Shown here: piece by piece, positions 17,757-29,190 of the stretch
Layout: each line of letters starts with the position of its first letter
Numbering within the stretch: the stretch's first letter is position 1
Source of the DNA: Muribaculaceae bacterium
Lineage (GTDB): Bacteria; Bacteroidota; Bacteroidia; Bacteroidales; Muribaculaceae
Assembly: GCA_017935045.1 (NCBI GenBank)
Contig: JAGBIJ010000020.1
Span: 62,001 to 126,000, forward strand
Direction: 5' to 3'
DNA: 64,000 bases
Translations under genes and position numbers: made by a program
Notes under the pieces: generated by a model
Database searches by the model: none
What the model was told of the DNA's origin: nothing
What the model saw: the letters and a program-made list of their open reading frames with translations, nothing else

Positions 17757-17955
17757 AAATATATACTGGAGATAAGTAAGCCAGCATCCGCCACGAGACC
17801 GAACGGCTGAACGGCGCGACAGGGGCAATATGACTTACGTGTTATATAATTATATTTTACTGACTTACTTAGATTTGTTTAGAAATTCGGTCAATCGGGA
17901 GCGCCACGTCAAAAAGCCAGTCAGGCAGGTTGCCATAGCGCGATCCGGACATCAC

Positions 17956-18846
17956 TTATCGTTCTACTTGTCCGCCGAGTATGTCAAGCAACTCGGTGGT
18001 AATACTTTGCTGTCTCAGTTTATTGAATTCCAGACGAAGCTCGTCAAGAAGTTTCTTGGCATTATCGTTGGCGCTCTGCATAGCCATGATACGCGCTGCC
18101 TGCTCCGATGCCCGGTTTTCAATGGTTATCTCCTGCATTGTAGACAACACGAACATGGGCAGCACTTCATTGAAAATACGGTTGGGATCTGGCTCAAAGA
18201 TATAGAGCTTGTTGGCTCCGGCCATGTCAGCCGATTCGTTGAGAGCGGCGGCAGACACCGGGAACAATGTCTCTGATTTTACTCTCTGACGGCTCATAGA
18301 GATGAAATTCATATATACGACATGTATTTCATCAAGCTCTCCGTCGGTAAAGCGCTTCTGCATGCCCAACGTAAAATCGTTGACTGTCTTCCCCTCCATT
18401 TTTGAGTCGACGCCTTCAGGCACGATAACCTCTACATCGTCTGCCGCGATTTTGGCAACGGGACGCGCCATCTTCTTGCCGACCGGGAAAAGCACGAAGT
18501 GAACCTGCTCTCCATACTTATTGCGAAGATCCGCAAGGGTAATTATGAGATGCTTGAATATGTTTATGTTATATGCGCCACACAAGCCATCGTCGCTACC
18601 ATATATAATGACACCGATTTTTTTGACTTCTGCACGCTGTTCAAGCAGTGGGGACGAGTATTCACTGTCTGTGTTAAGAAGATGTCCCATTATCGACTTT
18701 ATCTGAGTCTTGAACGGCAACAGGCGCTTCAGAGCCTGCTCATATTTATGAACCTTCGCCGAAGAAATCATTTTCATGGCGCCTGTAATCTTCTCGCTGG
18801 AGCTTACGGAGCCAATGCGTGTCTTAAGTTCTCGTAATGTGGACAT
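17956..18846 (-). CDS. atpG: ATP synthase gamma subunit
   Basis: The gamma subunit is the central rotor shaft of F1. The 296-residue protein has the N-terminal coiled-coil helix with RIGSVSSSEKITGAMKMISS and the C-terminal helix with ASEQAARIMAMQSANDNAKK, both hallmarks of AtpG. It is the last gene of the atp block. The 199-bp gap to nuoI that follows shows neither a clear terminator nor a TAnnTTTG promoter. Confidence 0.96.
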   Translation of the reverse strand: MSTLRELKTRIGSVSSSEKITGAMKMISSAKVHKYEQALKRLLPFKTQIKSIMGHLLNTDSEYSSPLLEQRAEVKKIGVIIYGSDDGLCGAYNINIFKHLIITLADLRNKYGEQVHFVLFPVGKKMARPVAKIAADDVEVIVPEGVDSKMEGKTVNDFTLGMQKRFTDGELDEIHVVYMNFISMSRQRVKSETLFPVSAAALNESADMAGANKLYIFEPDPNRIFNEVLPMFVLSTMQEITIENRASEQAARIMAMQSANDNAKKLLDELRLEFNKLRQQSITTELLDILGGQVER

Positions 18847-18942
18847 TTCTTACGTCTTCGTTTTCAGAGTGACTGATCTTGTGATTATAAACTGAAATTG
18901 AGTTGCGGGAGGCTTCCGGGGAAGCCGCCCACAACACTTTGA

Positions 18943-20520
18943 TTATGAGTTATATTTGCCTGAAACCTCAGCGGCGCACTTGCGCAGCAGCTCTTCTACC
19001 TCGGCAGTAAGCTTGCCTTCGCGCAGCGGAGTGAGTACCTCTTTCTGATACTTGGCTTTAAGGAGTTCAAGCAACAGAGACTCAAATTCGTGAACCTTAT
19101 CCAAAGGCACATTTTCAAGCAGACCGTTGACACCGCAATAGATTACAGCAATCTCGTCTTCTACGGCCCAGGGCTTATACTGAGGCTGGACAAGCAATTC
19201 CTGATTCTTGCGACCGCGGTCTATGACCTTGGCAGTCACAGGATCAATGTCGCCGCCGAATTTGGTAAATGATTCCAGCTCGCGGAACTGAGCCTGCGCA
19301 ATCTTGAGCGTACCGGCCACTTTTTTCATAGCCTTGATCTGGGCGTTACCGCCGACACGGCTCACAGATATACCCACGTTCACAGCGGGACGGATACCTT
19401 GGTTGAACAGTGCGGATTCCAGATAAATCTGACCGTCGGTAATGGAGATCACATTGGTAGGAATGTAAGCAGATACGTCGCCGGCCTGTGTCTCGATAAT
19501 AGGGAGCGCCGTAAGCGAACCACCACCCTTTACCATCGGTTTAAGAACTTCGGGGAGGTCATTCATCTTCGATGCTATCTCCTGATTGTCAATGATTTTA
19601 GCAGCACGTTCAAGCAAACGTGAATGCAGATAGAAGATATCACCGGGATAAGCCTCACGACCGGAAGGACGCTTCAGGATAAGAGAAATCTCACGGTAGG
19701 CCACAGCCTGCTTAGAGAGGTCGTCGTAGACGATGAGTGCGTCGCGGCCGGTATCGCGGAAATACTCTCCGATTGCAACACCGGCAAAAGGAGCATAATA
19801 ACGCATAGAGGCCGAATCGGATGCGGAAGCGGATACCACTACAGTGTAGTCAAGCGCGCCATATTTTTCAAGCGTATGAAGAATGGAGGCTACGGTAGAG
19901 GCTTTCTGACCGATTGCGACGTATATACAATATACGGGCTTGCCCTCGTCAAAGTTCTTGCGCTGATTGATTATAGTGTCGATAGCAATCGCTGTCTTAC
20001 CGATCTGGCGGTCGCCGATGATGAGCTCGCGCTGGCCACGACCTATAGGAATCATAGAATCGACAGCTTTCAGACCTGTCTGAAGGGGCTGATTTACCGG
20101 CTGGCGGAAGATTACGCCGGGAGCCTTACGCTCAAGTGGAAGCAATATGCGCTCTCCGGAGATAGGCCCTTTGCCATCCACAGGTTCGCCAAGGATATTG
20201 ATGACACGTCCAAGCAGGCCTTCGCCTACAGGAATAGATGCGATTTCGCCCGTGCGGCGCACCGACATGTTTTCAGTTACCTCGTTTACGCTATTGAGAA
20301 GCACAACACCAACATTGCTCTCTTCAAGGTTGAGGGCGACGCCCTTGACGCCGTTCTCAAACTCCACCAGCTCGTTGGCTTTCACGTTCTCCAGACCGTA
20401 GACATGAGCGACGCCGTCTCCCACAGAGAGCACGGTGCCGACTTCCTCAAATTTAGCCTTGGAGCTGACATCGGCCAACTGTTGTTTTAATATATCAGAT
20501 ATTTCACTTGGGTTTAGCAT
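18943..20520 (-). CDS. atpA: ATP synthase alpha subunit
   Basis: The alpha subunit is the non-catalytic nucleotide-binding subunit of F1. The 525-residue protein has the P loop [14 protein letters not shown] near residue 170 and the family signature [14 protein letters not shown] near residue 370, together with an N-terminal segment that binds delta. It starts 5 bp after the atpH stop and is followed by a 96-bp gap to atpG. Confidence 0.97.
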   Translation of the reverse strand: MLNPSEISDILKQQLADVSSKAKFEEVGTVLSVGDGVAHVYGLENVKANELVEFENGVKGVALNLEESNVGVVLLNSVNEVTENMSVRRTGEIASIPVGEGLLGRVINILGEPVDGKGPISGERILLPLERKAPGVIFRQPVNQPLQTGLKAVDSMIPIGRGQRELIIGDRQIGKTAIAIDTIINQRKNFDEGKPVYCIYVAIGQKASTVASILHTLEKYGALDYTVVVSASASDSASMRYYAPFAGVAIGEYFRDTGRDALIVYDDLSKQAVAYREISLILKRPSGREAYPGDIFYLHSRLLERAAKIIDNQEIASKMNDLPEVLKPMVKGGGSLTALPIIETQAGDVSAYIPTNVISITDGQIYLESALFNQGIRPAVNVGISVSRVGGNAQIKAMKKVAGTLKIAQAQFRELESFTKFGGDIDPVTAKVIDRGRKNQELLVQPQYKPWAVEDEIAVIYCGVNGLLENVPLDKVHEFESLLLELLKAKYQKEVLTPLREGKLTAEVEELLRKCAAEVSGKYNS

Positions 20521-20525
20521 CTTTC

Positions 20526-21071
20526 CTATTTACTGCTTAAAAGTGTTAATCTTATTTTTTCCAATTCGTTGCTTAAAGAAGCGTCCATACGGACGTTGTC
20601 GACATCAATCACGAAACCGCCGATCAGTCCGGGGTCTACGGCAGCAGAAAACTCAAGCGTACGACCGGGGAACGATGAGGTCACAAGAGCGCGAATCTTG
20701 TCCATCTGGGCATCAGGCATGGGCGCCGCTGTAGTAATCAACACGCGCGAAATGCCGTTGGCCTGACGATAGATATCTCGAAACGCGAGCGCCATTTCAT
20801 AGGCGTACATTTCGCGGTCCTTGTCGATGATGAGTCTGACGAAAGCACGGTAGTCGTCTTCCACACCGGATCCGGCGGCAGTCAGAAGCAACCGGCTTTT
20901 GTCTTCGCGGCTGATGAACGGATTGTTCATGACTTTATTCAAGTCCGGATTGGACTCAAAGGAGGCCACGACTGCTTTCATTTCTTCATATACCGCCTTC
21001 TGGTTGCCCCGCTCAAGAGCAAGCTTATACAGGGCTTTGGCATATCTGTGTGGGATAAGACCGTCGTTCAT
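20526..21071 (-). CDS. atpH: ATP synthase delta subunit
   Basis: AtpH (OSCP) links the peripheral stalk to the top of F1. The 181-residue protein begins with the typical helical domain ([17 protein letters not shown]) and ends with the strand [20 protein letters not shown] and LSNELEKIR. It lies 6 bp after atpF and 5 bp before atpA, the usual position between stalk and alpha genes. Confidence 0.94.
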   Translation of the reverse strand: MNDGLIPHRYAKALYKLALERGNQKAVYEEMKAVVASFESNPDLNKVMNNPFISREDKSRLLLTAAGSGVEDDYRAFVRLIIDKDREMYAYEMALAFRDIYRQANGISRVLITTAAPMPDAQMDKIRALVTSSFPGRTLEFSAAVDPGLIGGFVIDVDNVRMDASLSNELEKIRLTLLSSK

Positions 21072-21077
21072 TGCTTA

Positions 21078-21572
21078 TCAGTTCTTTTCGATTTCGTCCA
21101 ACAATTTGTCTACAAGCTCGGTCTGAGCCTTGTCGGAAGACATCTGCTTGCGCATCATCTTGCCGGCAATCTCCAGAGAGAACTTGCTGACTTCATTTCT
21201 GAATTGCAGTTCGGCCTCTTTGCGTGACTGCTCAATAGAGAGTTTTGCAGCATCCATAACCTTCTGCGCCTCACGGGCGGCGTCATTGCGCGCTTCCTCT
21301 ATGATTTGCGTTTTGATTTTTGCTGCGTCACGCAGTATTTCGGCCTGTTGCTTTTGTGCTTCAGCTATGTATTTACGGGCTTCCTCGCGGGCTCCTTCAA
21401 GCTGCTCCTTTGCATTCTGGGCATATTCAACACCTTTGTCAATCAAATCTGCACGGTCTTCCATGCTTTTGATAATGACAGGCCAAGCCCATTTCCTGAG
21501 TGCCAGAAACAGCAGCAGGAATGCGACGAACATCCAAAATATCAAGCCAAAATCAGGCGTGAATAATTCCAT
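21078..21572 (-). CDS. atpF: ATP synthase b subunit
   Basis: AtpF forms the peripheral stalk. The 164-residue protein has one N-terminal transmembrane helix (about residues 5-26, LIFWMFVAFLLLFLALRKW) and then a long charged Ala/Glu/Lys-rich helix that would form the coiled-coil dimer. It follows atpE by 27 bp. Confidence 0.95.
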   Translation of the reverse strand: MELFTPDFGLIFWMFVAFLLLFLALRKWAWPVIIKSMEDRADLIDKGVEYAQNAKEQLEGAREEARKYIAEAQKQQAEILRDAAKIKTQIIEEARNDAAREAQKVMDAAKLSIEQSRKEAELQFRNEVSKFSLEIAGKMMRKQMSSDKAQTELVDKLLDEIEKN

Positions 21573-21599
21573 CAGCTATGGGAATGAAAGGGGTTAATC

Positions 21600-21842
21600 T
21601 TACTGGATGAAGATGGCAAGAGCCGACACAATAACAGCGAAAAGAGCCACACCCTCGACAAGAGCTGCAATCACAATCATGTTGCTTCGGATGTCATTGG
21701 CTGCTTCGGGCTGACGAGCGATAGCCTCCATGGCGGAAGCACCGATTTTACCGATACCGATACCTGCGGCGATGGCAGAGAGACTTGCACCGATTGCGGC
21801 GCCGAAATTTGCGATAGCGTCTGCTAAAATCATTGATAACAT
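21600..21842 (-). CDS. atpE: ATP synthase c subunit
   Basis: AtpE is the c-ring proteolipid. The 80-residue protein has two transmembrane hairpin helices with a polar loop ARQPEAANDI. The ion-binding carboxylate is the glutamate in AALVEGVALFAV near residue 63. The extra polar ligands that mark sodium-binding rings, such as a Glu followed by Ser or Thr, are not seen, so proton coupling is the better guess. Confidence 0.95.
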   Translation of the reverse strand: MLSMILADAIANFGAAIGASLSAIAAGIGIGKIGASAMEAIARQPEAANDIRSNMIVIAALVEGVALFAVIVSALAIFIQ

Positions 21843-21909
21843 AGTTGTAGATGTTTTATGGTTTAAATTTATATTTCAGTTGTAGTATTTATTCAAAAAG
21901 AAGAAAGAA

Positions 21910-23205
21910 TTATTTGGTCTTTGCCGGCGTGACTGACACTTGCGCCTCGACATGCTCTTCATCATGGCCGTGCCCCTCTTCCTGGGCAAGACCGATAAAG
22001 ATAGTGGAGAGCATTGTGAAGACGTATGCCTGAATGAAGCTGACAAGCACATCAAGAGCGAGCATGAAGATGGTAAATATAATCGATATTACCGTCACAC
22101 CTCCGGCGGCAGCAGCTCCGAAAGCTCCGAATATGAAGATGAGCAGAATCAGCGTGATGACAATCATGTGACCACCCATCATGTTGGCAAACAGACGGAC
22201 ACACAGCGCGGCCGGCTTGGTAAAGATACCAAATATCTCTATGAACTGCATGATGGGCAGCGGACACTTCAGCCAGATAGGCACATCGGGCCAAAGAATT
22301 TCCTTCCAGTAATGCTTAGTGGCCTTGACATTGGTCATAATGAAAGTCAGCAGCGCCAAAACCAATGTAATAGCGATATTGCCTGTAAGGTTAGCGCCAC
22401 CCGGGAAAATCACTATCAGACCAAGCAGATTCATGGTCAAAATAAAGAAGAATGCCGTCAGCAGATATGGCGCGTACTTCGGAGCTTTCTTGCCCAGAGT
22501 ACTCTTGATGACACCGTTGTAGACGAACTCCACTATAAGCTCAAGGAAAGCGGTGCCTTTGCGGGGTGCCTTCATACCGTGACGACGATACCAGCGTACC
22601 ACTGACATCATCATTGCAGTAACAACAATGGCAGCCAACAGGAGAGCGAGGACGTTCTTGCTGATAGAAATATCCCACGGCTTATATTCAGTATAATACT
22701 TTCCGTCGACATACTCATAGCCGTCCAGACGGACAGTGTCCGGCTGCACGTTGTCAGCTACAGCCACAGAGTCAGCCTTAAGTATAAGGCGATCCTCCAT
22801 ATCAGTGGGCACGGGCATAAGCTCGACAACCTTGTTCTTATGAGCCTCCGAACCGGAGAGCATAAACGTATAGGTCTTGTCGCCGCTGTCTACCTTGACC
22901 GGCACAGGCTTCAGCGTATGATGCTTCTTTCCTGTAGCTACATCTTCAGTCTCAATCAGTTCAGTCAGTCTGGCCGAGGAAAAGCAATGCCAACTGCCAT
23001 CCTGAGCGCGGACAATGACAGGAAGCGGTATGCGATATTCATGGAAGAAAGGCACTTCCCAGCCGTAACCGTCACCGAGGTGTTCAAAGATAATTTCCTT
23101 CACGTCAAGCCCCTCCTTATCGTCACTTCCGGAAGCTGACGCAACCGGAGCGCAGAACATGACTGTCAGTAAGAGGAAGAAAATATTTCTTATGCTATTG
23201 TTCAT
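21910..23205 (-). CDS. atpB: ATP synthase a subunit with secreted N-terminal extension
   Basis: AtpB forms the proton half-channels. From the ATG at 23205 it has 431 residues, much longer than the roughly 270 of E. coli. The first 20 or so residues form a signal peptide ending near APVASASG. About 150 residues of polar extension follow, then the membrane domain with GTAFLELIVEFVYNGVIKS and the essential arginine in KPAALCVRLFANMMGGHMIV near residue 348. Extended AtpB proteins of this type are usual in Bacteroidetes. A His/Glu-rich tail (EEGHGHDEEHVEAQ) ends the protein. An upstream in-frame start at 23259 would overlap atpC and is rejected. Confidence 0.95.
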   Translation of the reverse strand: MNNSIRNIFFLLLTVMFCAPVASASGSDDKEGLDVKEIIFEHLGDGYGWEVPFFHEYRIPLPVIVRAQDGSWHCFSSARLTELIETEDVATGKKHHTLKPVPVKVDSGDKTYTFMLSGSEAHKNKVVELMPVPTDMEDRLILKADSVAVADNVQPDTVRLDGYEYVDGKYYTEYKPWDISISKNVLALLLAAIVVTAMMMSVVRWYRRHGMKAPRKGTAFLELIVEFVYNGVIKSTLGKKAPKYAPYLLTAFFFILTMNLLGLIVIFPGGANLTGNIAITLVLALLTFIMTNVKATKHYWKEILWPDVPIWLKCPLPIMQFIEIFGIFTKPAALCVRLFANMMGGHMIVITLILLIFIFGAFGAAAAGGVTVISIIFTIFMLALDVLVSFIQAYVFTMLSTIFIGLAQEEGHGHDEEHVEAQVSVTPAKTK

Positions 23206-23215
23206 TGTCACGCGA

Positions 23216-23452
23216 TTAATAAATGCACACAGAAACAACATTATTATCCACATCGGCAAGACCGCCTTTTACGTCGACAGTATGCTCTGAGTCTTCGGCA
23301 TCAAGGTAGCGGAGTTTACCGGGCACCAGGACAGAAATCAGGGAAGCGTGGTTTTGAAGCACAGTGAACGATCCCATCTCGCCGGGAAGGGTAACAGCGT
23401 TGACCTCTCCCTGAAAAAGTATCTGTTCGGCAGAAATAATCTCAAGTGTCAT
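23216..23452 (-). CDS. atpC: ATP synthase epsilon subunit, short form
   Basis: AtpC is the small rotor subunit. From the ATG at 23452 the protein has only 78 residues and covers the beta sandwich (MTLEIISAEQILFQGEVNAV, TLPGEMGSFTVLQNHASLIS). The C-terminal helical hairpin that inhibits ATP hydrolysis in E. coli is absent. Short epsilon subunits occur elsewhere in Bacteroidetes. The gene sits 101 bp after atpD and 10 bp before atpB. Confidence 0.93.
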   Translation of the reverse strand: MTLEIISAEQILFQGEVNAVTLPGEMGSFTVLQNHASLISVLVPGKLRYLDAEDSEHTVDVKGGLADVDNNVVSVCIY

Positions 23453-23553
23453 GATACGAAAGATTTGCAACACCACCGGAGGAGAGCCGGACGGTCATGA
23501 TAATGCGTTTATTGATAATGCGTTTATAGATAAAGTAAACTCAAATAGCGGGA

Positions 23554-25080
<1,527 letters not shown>

Positions 25081-25111
25081 TTAATATTCTGTTATATAAG
25101 GGAAAGAGGTA

Positions 25112-26188
25112 TCAGAAATGCCAGTTGTTGGTCACACACAGAGCCATAACCACAAGATTGGCAAGAGCTATAGGCATAAGGTACTTCCACTCGAAAGCAA
25201 GCATCTGGTCGATACGGATACGGGGGAAAGTCCACTTGAACCAGATAATCACGAAGGAGATGAAGAATGCTTTGCCCAGGAACCAGACTATACCGGGTAT
25301 GTAGTCCATGATTTCGTTGAAACCAGTCCAGCCGCTGACATGGAAAGGCATCCATCCGCCCAGGAACATAAGTGAGCAAATACCGGAGACGATAAAGAGG
25401 TTAAGGTATTCAGCCAAATAGAAGAAACCGAAATGGATACCTGAATACTCCGTATGATAACCGGCGGTAAGCTCGTGTTCTGCCTCCGGCAGGTCGAAGG
25501 GGCCGCGGTTTGTCTCAGCCGTGGCCGCAATCACATATATGATGCAGGCGATGATAGCAGGGATATGGCCTGTAAATATGAACCAGCCGCGATCCTGAGC
25601 CTCGACTATGTCGGTAATGTTCATTGTGCCGGCAAACAGAACCATAGTAATGATTGCCAATCCAAGTGAAAGCTCGTAGCTGATCATCTGTGCGCCGGAA
25701 CGCATTGCGCCAATAAGAGTGTATTTGTTATTGGACGCCCATCCGGCAAGCAATATGCCGAGTATACCGACTGAGCTGACAGCAAGGACAAAGAAAATGC
25801 CTATGTTATAATTGATAATCTGCATTCCTTTACCCCAGGGCAGACATGCCAGCATGGTAACGGAAGCGGTAATTATGATGTAAGGCGCGAGCTTGAACAG
25901 GAATTTGTCAGTGCCTTTAAGGGGAATCAATTCCTTGATAAGAATCTTGAACATATCGGCGAATACCTGCAGCAGACCCCATTTACCCACACGCATAGGG
26001 CCAAGGCGACACTGGAACCAGGCGCAAAGCTTGCGTTCGTATAGGATATAGAAAAGAGCCAGCACAGTGTATGCGCCAAGCACACATACACCGATGATAA
26101 TACACTCTATGAGTACGGCAGCCCAATCAGGCATGATACTCAGGAGCTGAGTGTTAATCCAGTTTGTTACAACGCTGAAATCAAACAT
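25112..26188 (-). CDS. nuoH: NADH-quinone oxidoreductase subunit H
   Basis: NuoH forms the membrane side of the quinone chamber. The 358-residue protein has about eight helices, the conserved ERKLCAWFQCRLGPMRVGKWG near residue 55 and the acidic loop AETNRGPFDLPEAEHELTAG near residue 215, which lines the quinone and proton path. It is the last gene of the first nuo block. The atp genes follow immediately where nuoI would normally be. Confidence 0.97.
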   Translation of the reverse strand: MFDFSVVTNWINTQLLSIMPDWAAVLIECIIIGVCVLGAYTVLALFYILYERKLCAWFQCRLGPMRVGKWGLLQVFADMFKILIKELIPLKGTDKFLFKLAPYIIITASVTMLACLPWGKGMQIINYNIGIFFVLAVSSVGILGILLAGWASNNKYTLIGAMRSGAQMISYELSLGLAIITMVLFAGTMNITDIVEAQDRGWFIFTGHIPAIIACIIYVIAATAETNRGPFDLPEAEHELTAGYHTEYSGIHFGFFYLAEYLNLFIVSGICSLMFLGGWMPFHVSGWTGFNEIMDYIPGIVWFLGKAFFISFVIIWFKWTFPRIRIDQMLAFEWKYLMPIALANLVVMALCVTNNWHF

Positions 26189-26230
26189 ATTGGAATGTAG
26201 TATTAGTCTATCTTGATAATAGTAATGGCA

Positions 26231-27862
26231 TTATCTGTCAATGTCAGGAATCACGAAGTCGAGAGCAGCGCCTATGACAATAAGGTCGGCTATCATATTG
26301 CCCTTGCAAGTGAGATCCATGACTCCGACAAGGTTGAAGCAGGGACTCTGGAAGTGCATGCGGTAGGGATTCTTCTCTCCTTTACTCTCAATGTAGACGC
26401 CAAAAGCGCCACGGCTGGCCTCAACCTGAGTGTACCAACGGCCTTCAGGAAGCTTGACAATCTTGGGCACCTGGGCGCGGATGGGACCTTCGGGTATGGC
26501 ATCTACAAGCTGCTCAAGAATCTTGACGGACTCTTCGATTTCGCGCATACGCACCATATATCGGGCGTAGCTGTCGCAGCCTTCTTCAAGCACTTCGTCA
26601 AACTGCACCTGCGAATAAGAGGCATAGGGATGCTTCTTACGGGTGTCGCAGCTCCAGCCCGAACCGCGTCCGGAGGGGCCGGTAATATCGTAATTGATGG
26701 CATCCTCCTTTGACAACATGCCGACTCCGACCATACGATTCTTAGCTATAATATTGCCGCTGAACACTTTATGATACTCTTTCAGACGGGACGGCATGAT
26801 GGCACACAGCTCCTTCACATCTTTTACGAAATCCTCGTGAAGATCAGCTATCACGCCACCGATGACATTATAGTTCATACTCATACGCGCGCCGCAGGTC
26901 TTCTCAAAAATGTCAAGCACCTTTTCGCGCTCGCGGAAGCCGTAGAAGAAGCAGGTGGTTGCGCCCATATCCATAGATGTACATCCGAAAGCGAGCAAGT
27001 GGGAGGAGATACGCATCAGCTCGTCCATCATCGTACGGATAACCTGCGCACGGGCCGGCACCTCGATACCCATAGCTTTTTCTATACACATGCAGAGGCA
27101 GTGGCGATTCATGTGCGCACTCATATAGTCCATGCGGTCAGTGAAATGCAGAGTCTGCGGATACGTCATGCCCTCTGTCAGTTTCTCTATACCGCGATGG
27201 ATGTAGCCGGAGACTACATCGACTTTCTTCACAGTCTCGCCATCGAGTGCAGCGCGAAAACGCATCACACCATGTGTGGAAGGATGCTGGGGACCGATGT
27301 TTACGACATAGTCATCTGCATCAAAGACTTTACCCTTGACCTTACGCACAGATCCGTCGGGCTGCACCTTGAGCGAATAGGTGTCATCCTCGTTTTCCTC
27401 ATCCTCCATACGTATAGGGTTCACGGCCGGATCGGCATCGTAGTCCTTGCGGAGAGGATAGCCCACCCAGTCGTTGCGGAGGAAGAAGCGGCGCATGTCG
27501 GGATGCTCGATAAACTCTATGCCATAGAAATCATACACCTCGCGTTCCTGGAAGTTGGCTACTTTCCAGAGGTCGCTGACAGTATGAATCATAGGTTTCT
27601 CCCGGTCAGCCACCTCAACCTTTACGCTAAGCATCTCCCAGTTGCGGGAGGTAGATGTAAAGTAATATATCACACCGAGCGTCTCCTTCCAGTCCATACC
27701 GATAAGCGCGGAGAGGACATCGAAATCGAGGTCGGAATTTTGCTTCAGAGCCACGGCCAGCTTGCGCCAGTCCTGCGCGGGAACATTGACGAGAAGAGTC
27801 TGTCCTTGCTCAAAGGTAGCCGAGGGACAGATCTTGCCGATTATATCTTGAATATTAGCCAT
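26231..27862 (-). CDS. nuoCD: fused NADH-quinone oxidoreductase subunit C/D
   Basis: This is one 543-residue chain. Residues of about 1-170 are NuoC (30-kDa type; ISYLSAL-like core and FQEREVYDFYGIEFIEHPDM near residue 125). Residues of about 185-543 are NuoD (49-kDa type), starting at NIGPQHPSTHGVMRF and including the quinone-site region ITGPSGRGSGWSCDTRK near residue 395. The ATG at 27862 gives MANIQDIIGK; an upstream frame to 27898 adds 12 unlikely residues. NuoC-NuoD fusion is common in Bacteroidetes and enterobacteria. Confidence 0.95.
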   Translation of the reverse strand: MANIQDIIGKICPSATFEQGQTLLVNVPAQDWRKLAVALKQNSDLDFDVLSALIGMDWKETLGVIYYFTSTSRNWEMLSVKVEVADREKPMIHTVSDLWKVANFQEREVYDFYGIEFIEHPDMRRFFLRNDWVGYPLRKDYDADPAVNPIRMEDEENEDDTYSLKVQPDGSVRKVKGKVFDADDYVVNIGPQHPSTHGVMRFRAALDGETVKKVDVVSGYIHRGIEKLTEGMTYPQTLHFTDRMDYMSAHMNRHCLCMCIEKAMGIEVPARAQVIRTMMDELMRISSHLLAFGCTSMDMGATTCFFYGFREREKVLDIFEKTCGARMSMNYNVIGGVIADLHEDFVKDVKELCAIMPSRLKEYHKVFSGNIIAKNRMVGVGMLSKEDAINYDITGPSGRGSGWSCDTRKKHPYASYSQVQFDEVLEEGCDSYARYMVRMREIEESVKILEQLVDAIPEGPIRAQVPKIVKLPEGRWYTQVEASRGAFGVYIESKGEKNPYRMHFQSPCFNLVGVMDLTCKGNMIADLIVIGAALDFVIPDIDR

Positions 27863-27909
27863 TATATTTGTCGGAGCTTTTTTAATGTTGATAAACAAGC
27901 GGGAGGATA

Positions 27910-28527
27910 TCAGTACTTTCCTACCTCGCGGGCGTTTTTAGCGAAGAAATCCTGAATTTTCTCCTTGCGGTTTGCTCCGCCGAAGAATTTCTGAACCTTT
28001 ATCTTGCGCTGAAGCTGCATGAGACCGTAGAACATGGCTTCGGGGCGCGGAGGGCAACCGGGGATGTAGACATCCACTGGAAGAATCTTGTCGACACCGG
28101 GCAGAACGCAATAGGAATTCTTGAACGGGCCGCCCGATACGGCGCATCCGCCGCAGGCTATCACATAGCGGGGTTCGGCCAGCTGCTCGTAGAGGCGGCG
28201 GAGAACCGGAGCCATACGGTGGACAATGGTACCCTGCACCATTATATAGTCAGCCTGACGCGGAGAGTTACGGGCGACTTCGGCACCGTAGCGAGCCATA
28301 TCGTAGCGTGCAGCGCCAAGACACATAAACTCAATAGCGCAGCAGCTCGTACCGAAGCACAGAGGCCACAAAGAGTTGGCGCGGCCCCAGTTGATGAGCT
28401 GATCGAGCTTGCCGACCACTACATTAGCTCCGGTGGCATTAAGTTCTTCAACGAGCGAATCTATATATTGATTGTCCTTGAAGTCCTCATACTTCATACT
28501 GCGGATTTTGGGAGATTTTACTGCCAT
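27910..28527 (-). CDS. nuoB: NADH-quinone oxidoreductase subunit B
   Basis: NuoB holds cluster N2, the last Fe-S centre before quinone. The 205-residue protein has the tandem cysteines in FGTSCCAIEFMC near residue 65 and the later ligands in ACGGCAVSGGPF and YIPGCPPRPEA. The start at 28527 overlaps the end of nuoA by 10 nt. A longer frame to 28596 would lie inside nuoA and is rejected. Confidence 0.96.
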   Translation of the reverse strand: MAVKSPKIRSMKYEDFKDNQYIDSLVEELNATGANVVVGKLDQLINWGRANSLWPLCFGTSCCAIEFMCLGAARYDMARYGAEVARNSPRQADYIMVQGTIVHRMAPVLRRLYEQLAEPRYVIACGGCAVSGGPFKNSYCVLPGVDKILPVDVYIPGCPPRPEAMFYGLMQLQRKIKVQKFFGGANRKEKIQDFFAKNAREVGKY

Positions 28528-28889
28528 TTGAGCGCTCCTTTCTTCCAGGCGTAAGCCAGACCTAAGATTAATATAAACATGAAGACCCCTATGCAAATAA
28601 GACCACCGGAACCGAGAGTCCGGCAGATTACAGCCCAGGGATAGAGAAAGACGGTTTCAACATCGAATACCAAAAAGAGAATGGCAAACAGGTAGTAGCC
28701 CACCTTAAACTGGAGCATGGATTCTCCGCGGGTAGGAATACCGCACTCGTATGGTTCCGATTTCTTTACTGAATATGAACGCGGCGAAATAAGACGCGCT
28801 ATGAGAAGCGCGGCAAAAACCAGGCCGATACCGGTCAATACCGCCGTAATCGCCAGGTCGCCATTGCTAATGCCTAACAGAAGGTTCAT
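28518..28889 (-). CDS. nuoA: NADH-quinone oxidoreductase subunit A
   Basis: NuoA is a membrane subunit with three helices beside the quinone chamber. The 123-residue protein has KSEPYECGIPTRGESMLQFKVGYY with the conserved Glu-Cys-Gly loop, and ILFLVFDVETVFLYPWAV with the family Asp-Glu pair near residue 83. It is the first gene of the array, about 75 nt downstream of a consensus promoter. Confidence 0.96.
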   Translation of the reverse strand: MNLLLGISNGDLAITAVLTGIGLVFAALLIARLISPRSYSVKKSEPYECGIPTRGESMLQFKVGYYLFAILFLVFDVETVFLYPWAVICRTLGSGGLICIGVFMFILILGLAYAWKKGALKWQ

Positions 28890-28962
28890 ATAATTAATTA
28901 TCTATTAGTTATTTATCTCAATTTACGCCCCACAAGGGAGCCAGGTTAGTCCTTTTCCGAGG

Positions 28963-28992
28963 CAAAGTTAGTAAAAAAAACTTAAATGCAAA
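28963..28992 (-). promoter_or_regulatory. promoter of the nuo-atp-nuo array
   Basis: On the minus strand TTTG (28992-28989) is followed after 18 nt, including a run of T, by TAACTTTG (28970-28963). This is a strong Bacteroidetes promoter, with a leader of about 70 nt to nuoA. I find no equally good promoter further down the array. Confidence 0.75.
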
Positions 28993-29190
28993 AGAAATTT
29001 CCACTCTTTTCTGTCTCAATCATTAGGCTTTCGGGGCAATAAGTATTGACAAATTGCCAGTAAGACCAGCTGATATATCAAAAAACTCACGCATCCGGAT
29101 GTCAGATTGACAATTACCCGGATGCGTGTGAAAATTTAGCCACTCGGCACTGTGTGTTAAAAAATATTAAATCACAGCCGGCAAACAAAC
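28971..29190. other. intergenic region between nuoA and the lipoprotein gene
   Basis: The 301-base gap from 28890 to 29190 contains the nuoA promoter and the terminator of the lipoprotein transcript. About 90 AT-rich bases between them (28993-29080) show nothing I can identify. Confidence 0.5.
29080..29128 (-). terminator. terminator of the TonB-receptor/lipoprotein operon
   Basis: CACGCATCCGG (29088-29098) and CCGGATGCGTG (29118-29128) form an exact 11-bp stem around a 19-nt loop. On the minus strand the stem is followed by AGTTTTTTGATA, a T run typical of intrinsic termination. It lies about 60 bp after the lipoprotein stop. Confidence 0.85.

Noticed and set aside
17757-17955. Internal promoter or terminator between atpG and nuoI
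   Set aside because: No TAnnTTTG box with a TTTG partner and no T-tailed hairpin was found by eye; the gap is only AT-rich.
21600-21842. Sodium-binding c-ring
   Set aside because: The ion-site glutamate is followed by Gly-Val and lacks the extra Ser/Thr ligands of sodium rings, so proton use is more likely.
26771-27955. Long rightward frame antisense to nuoCD, and similar frames antisense to bioA and nuoD
   Set aside because: Shadows of well-identified genes.
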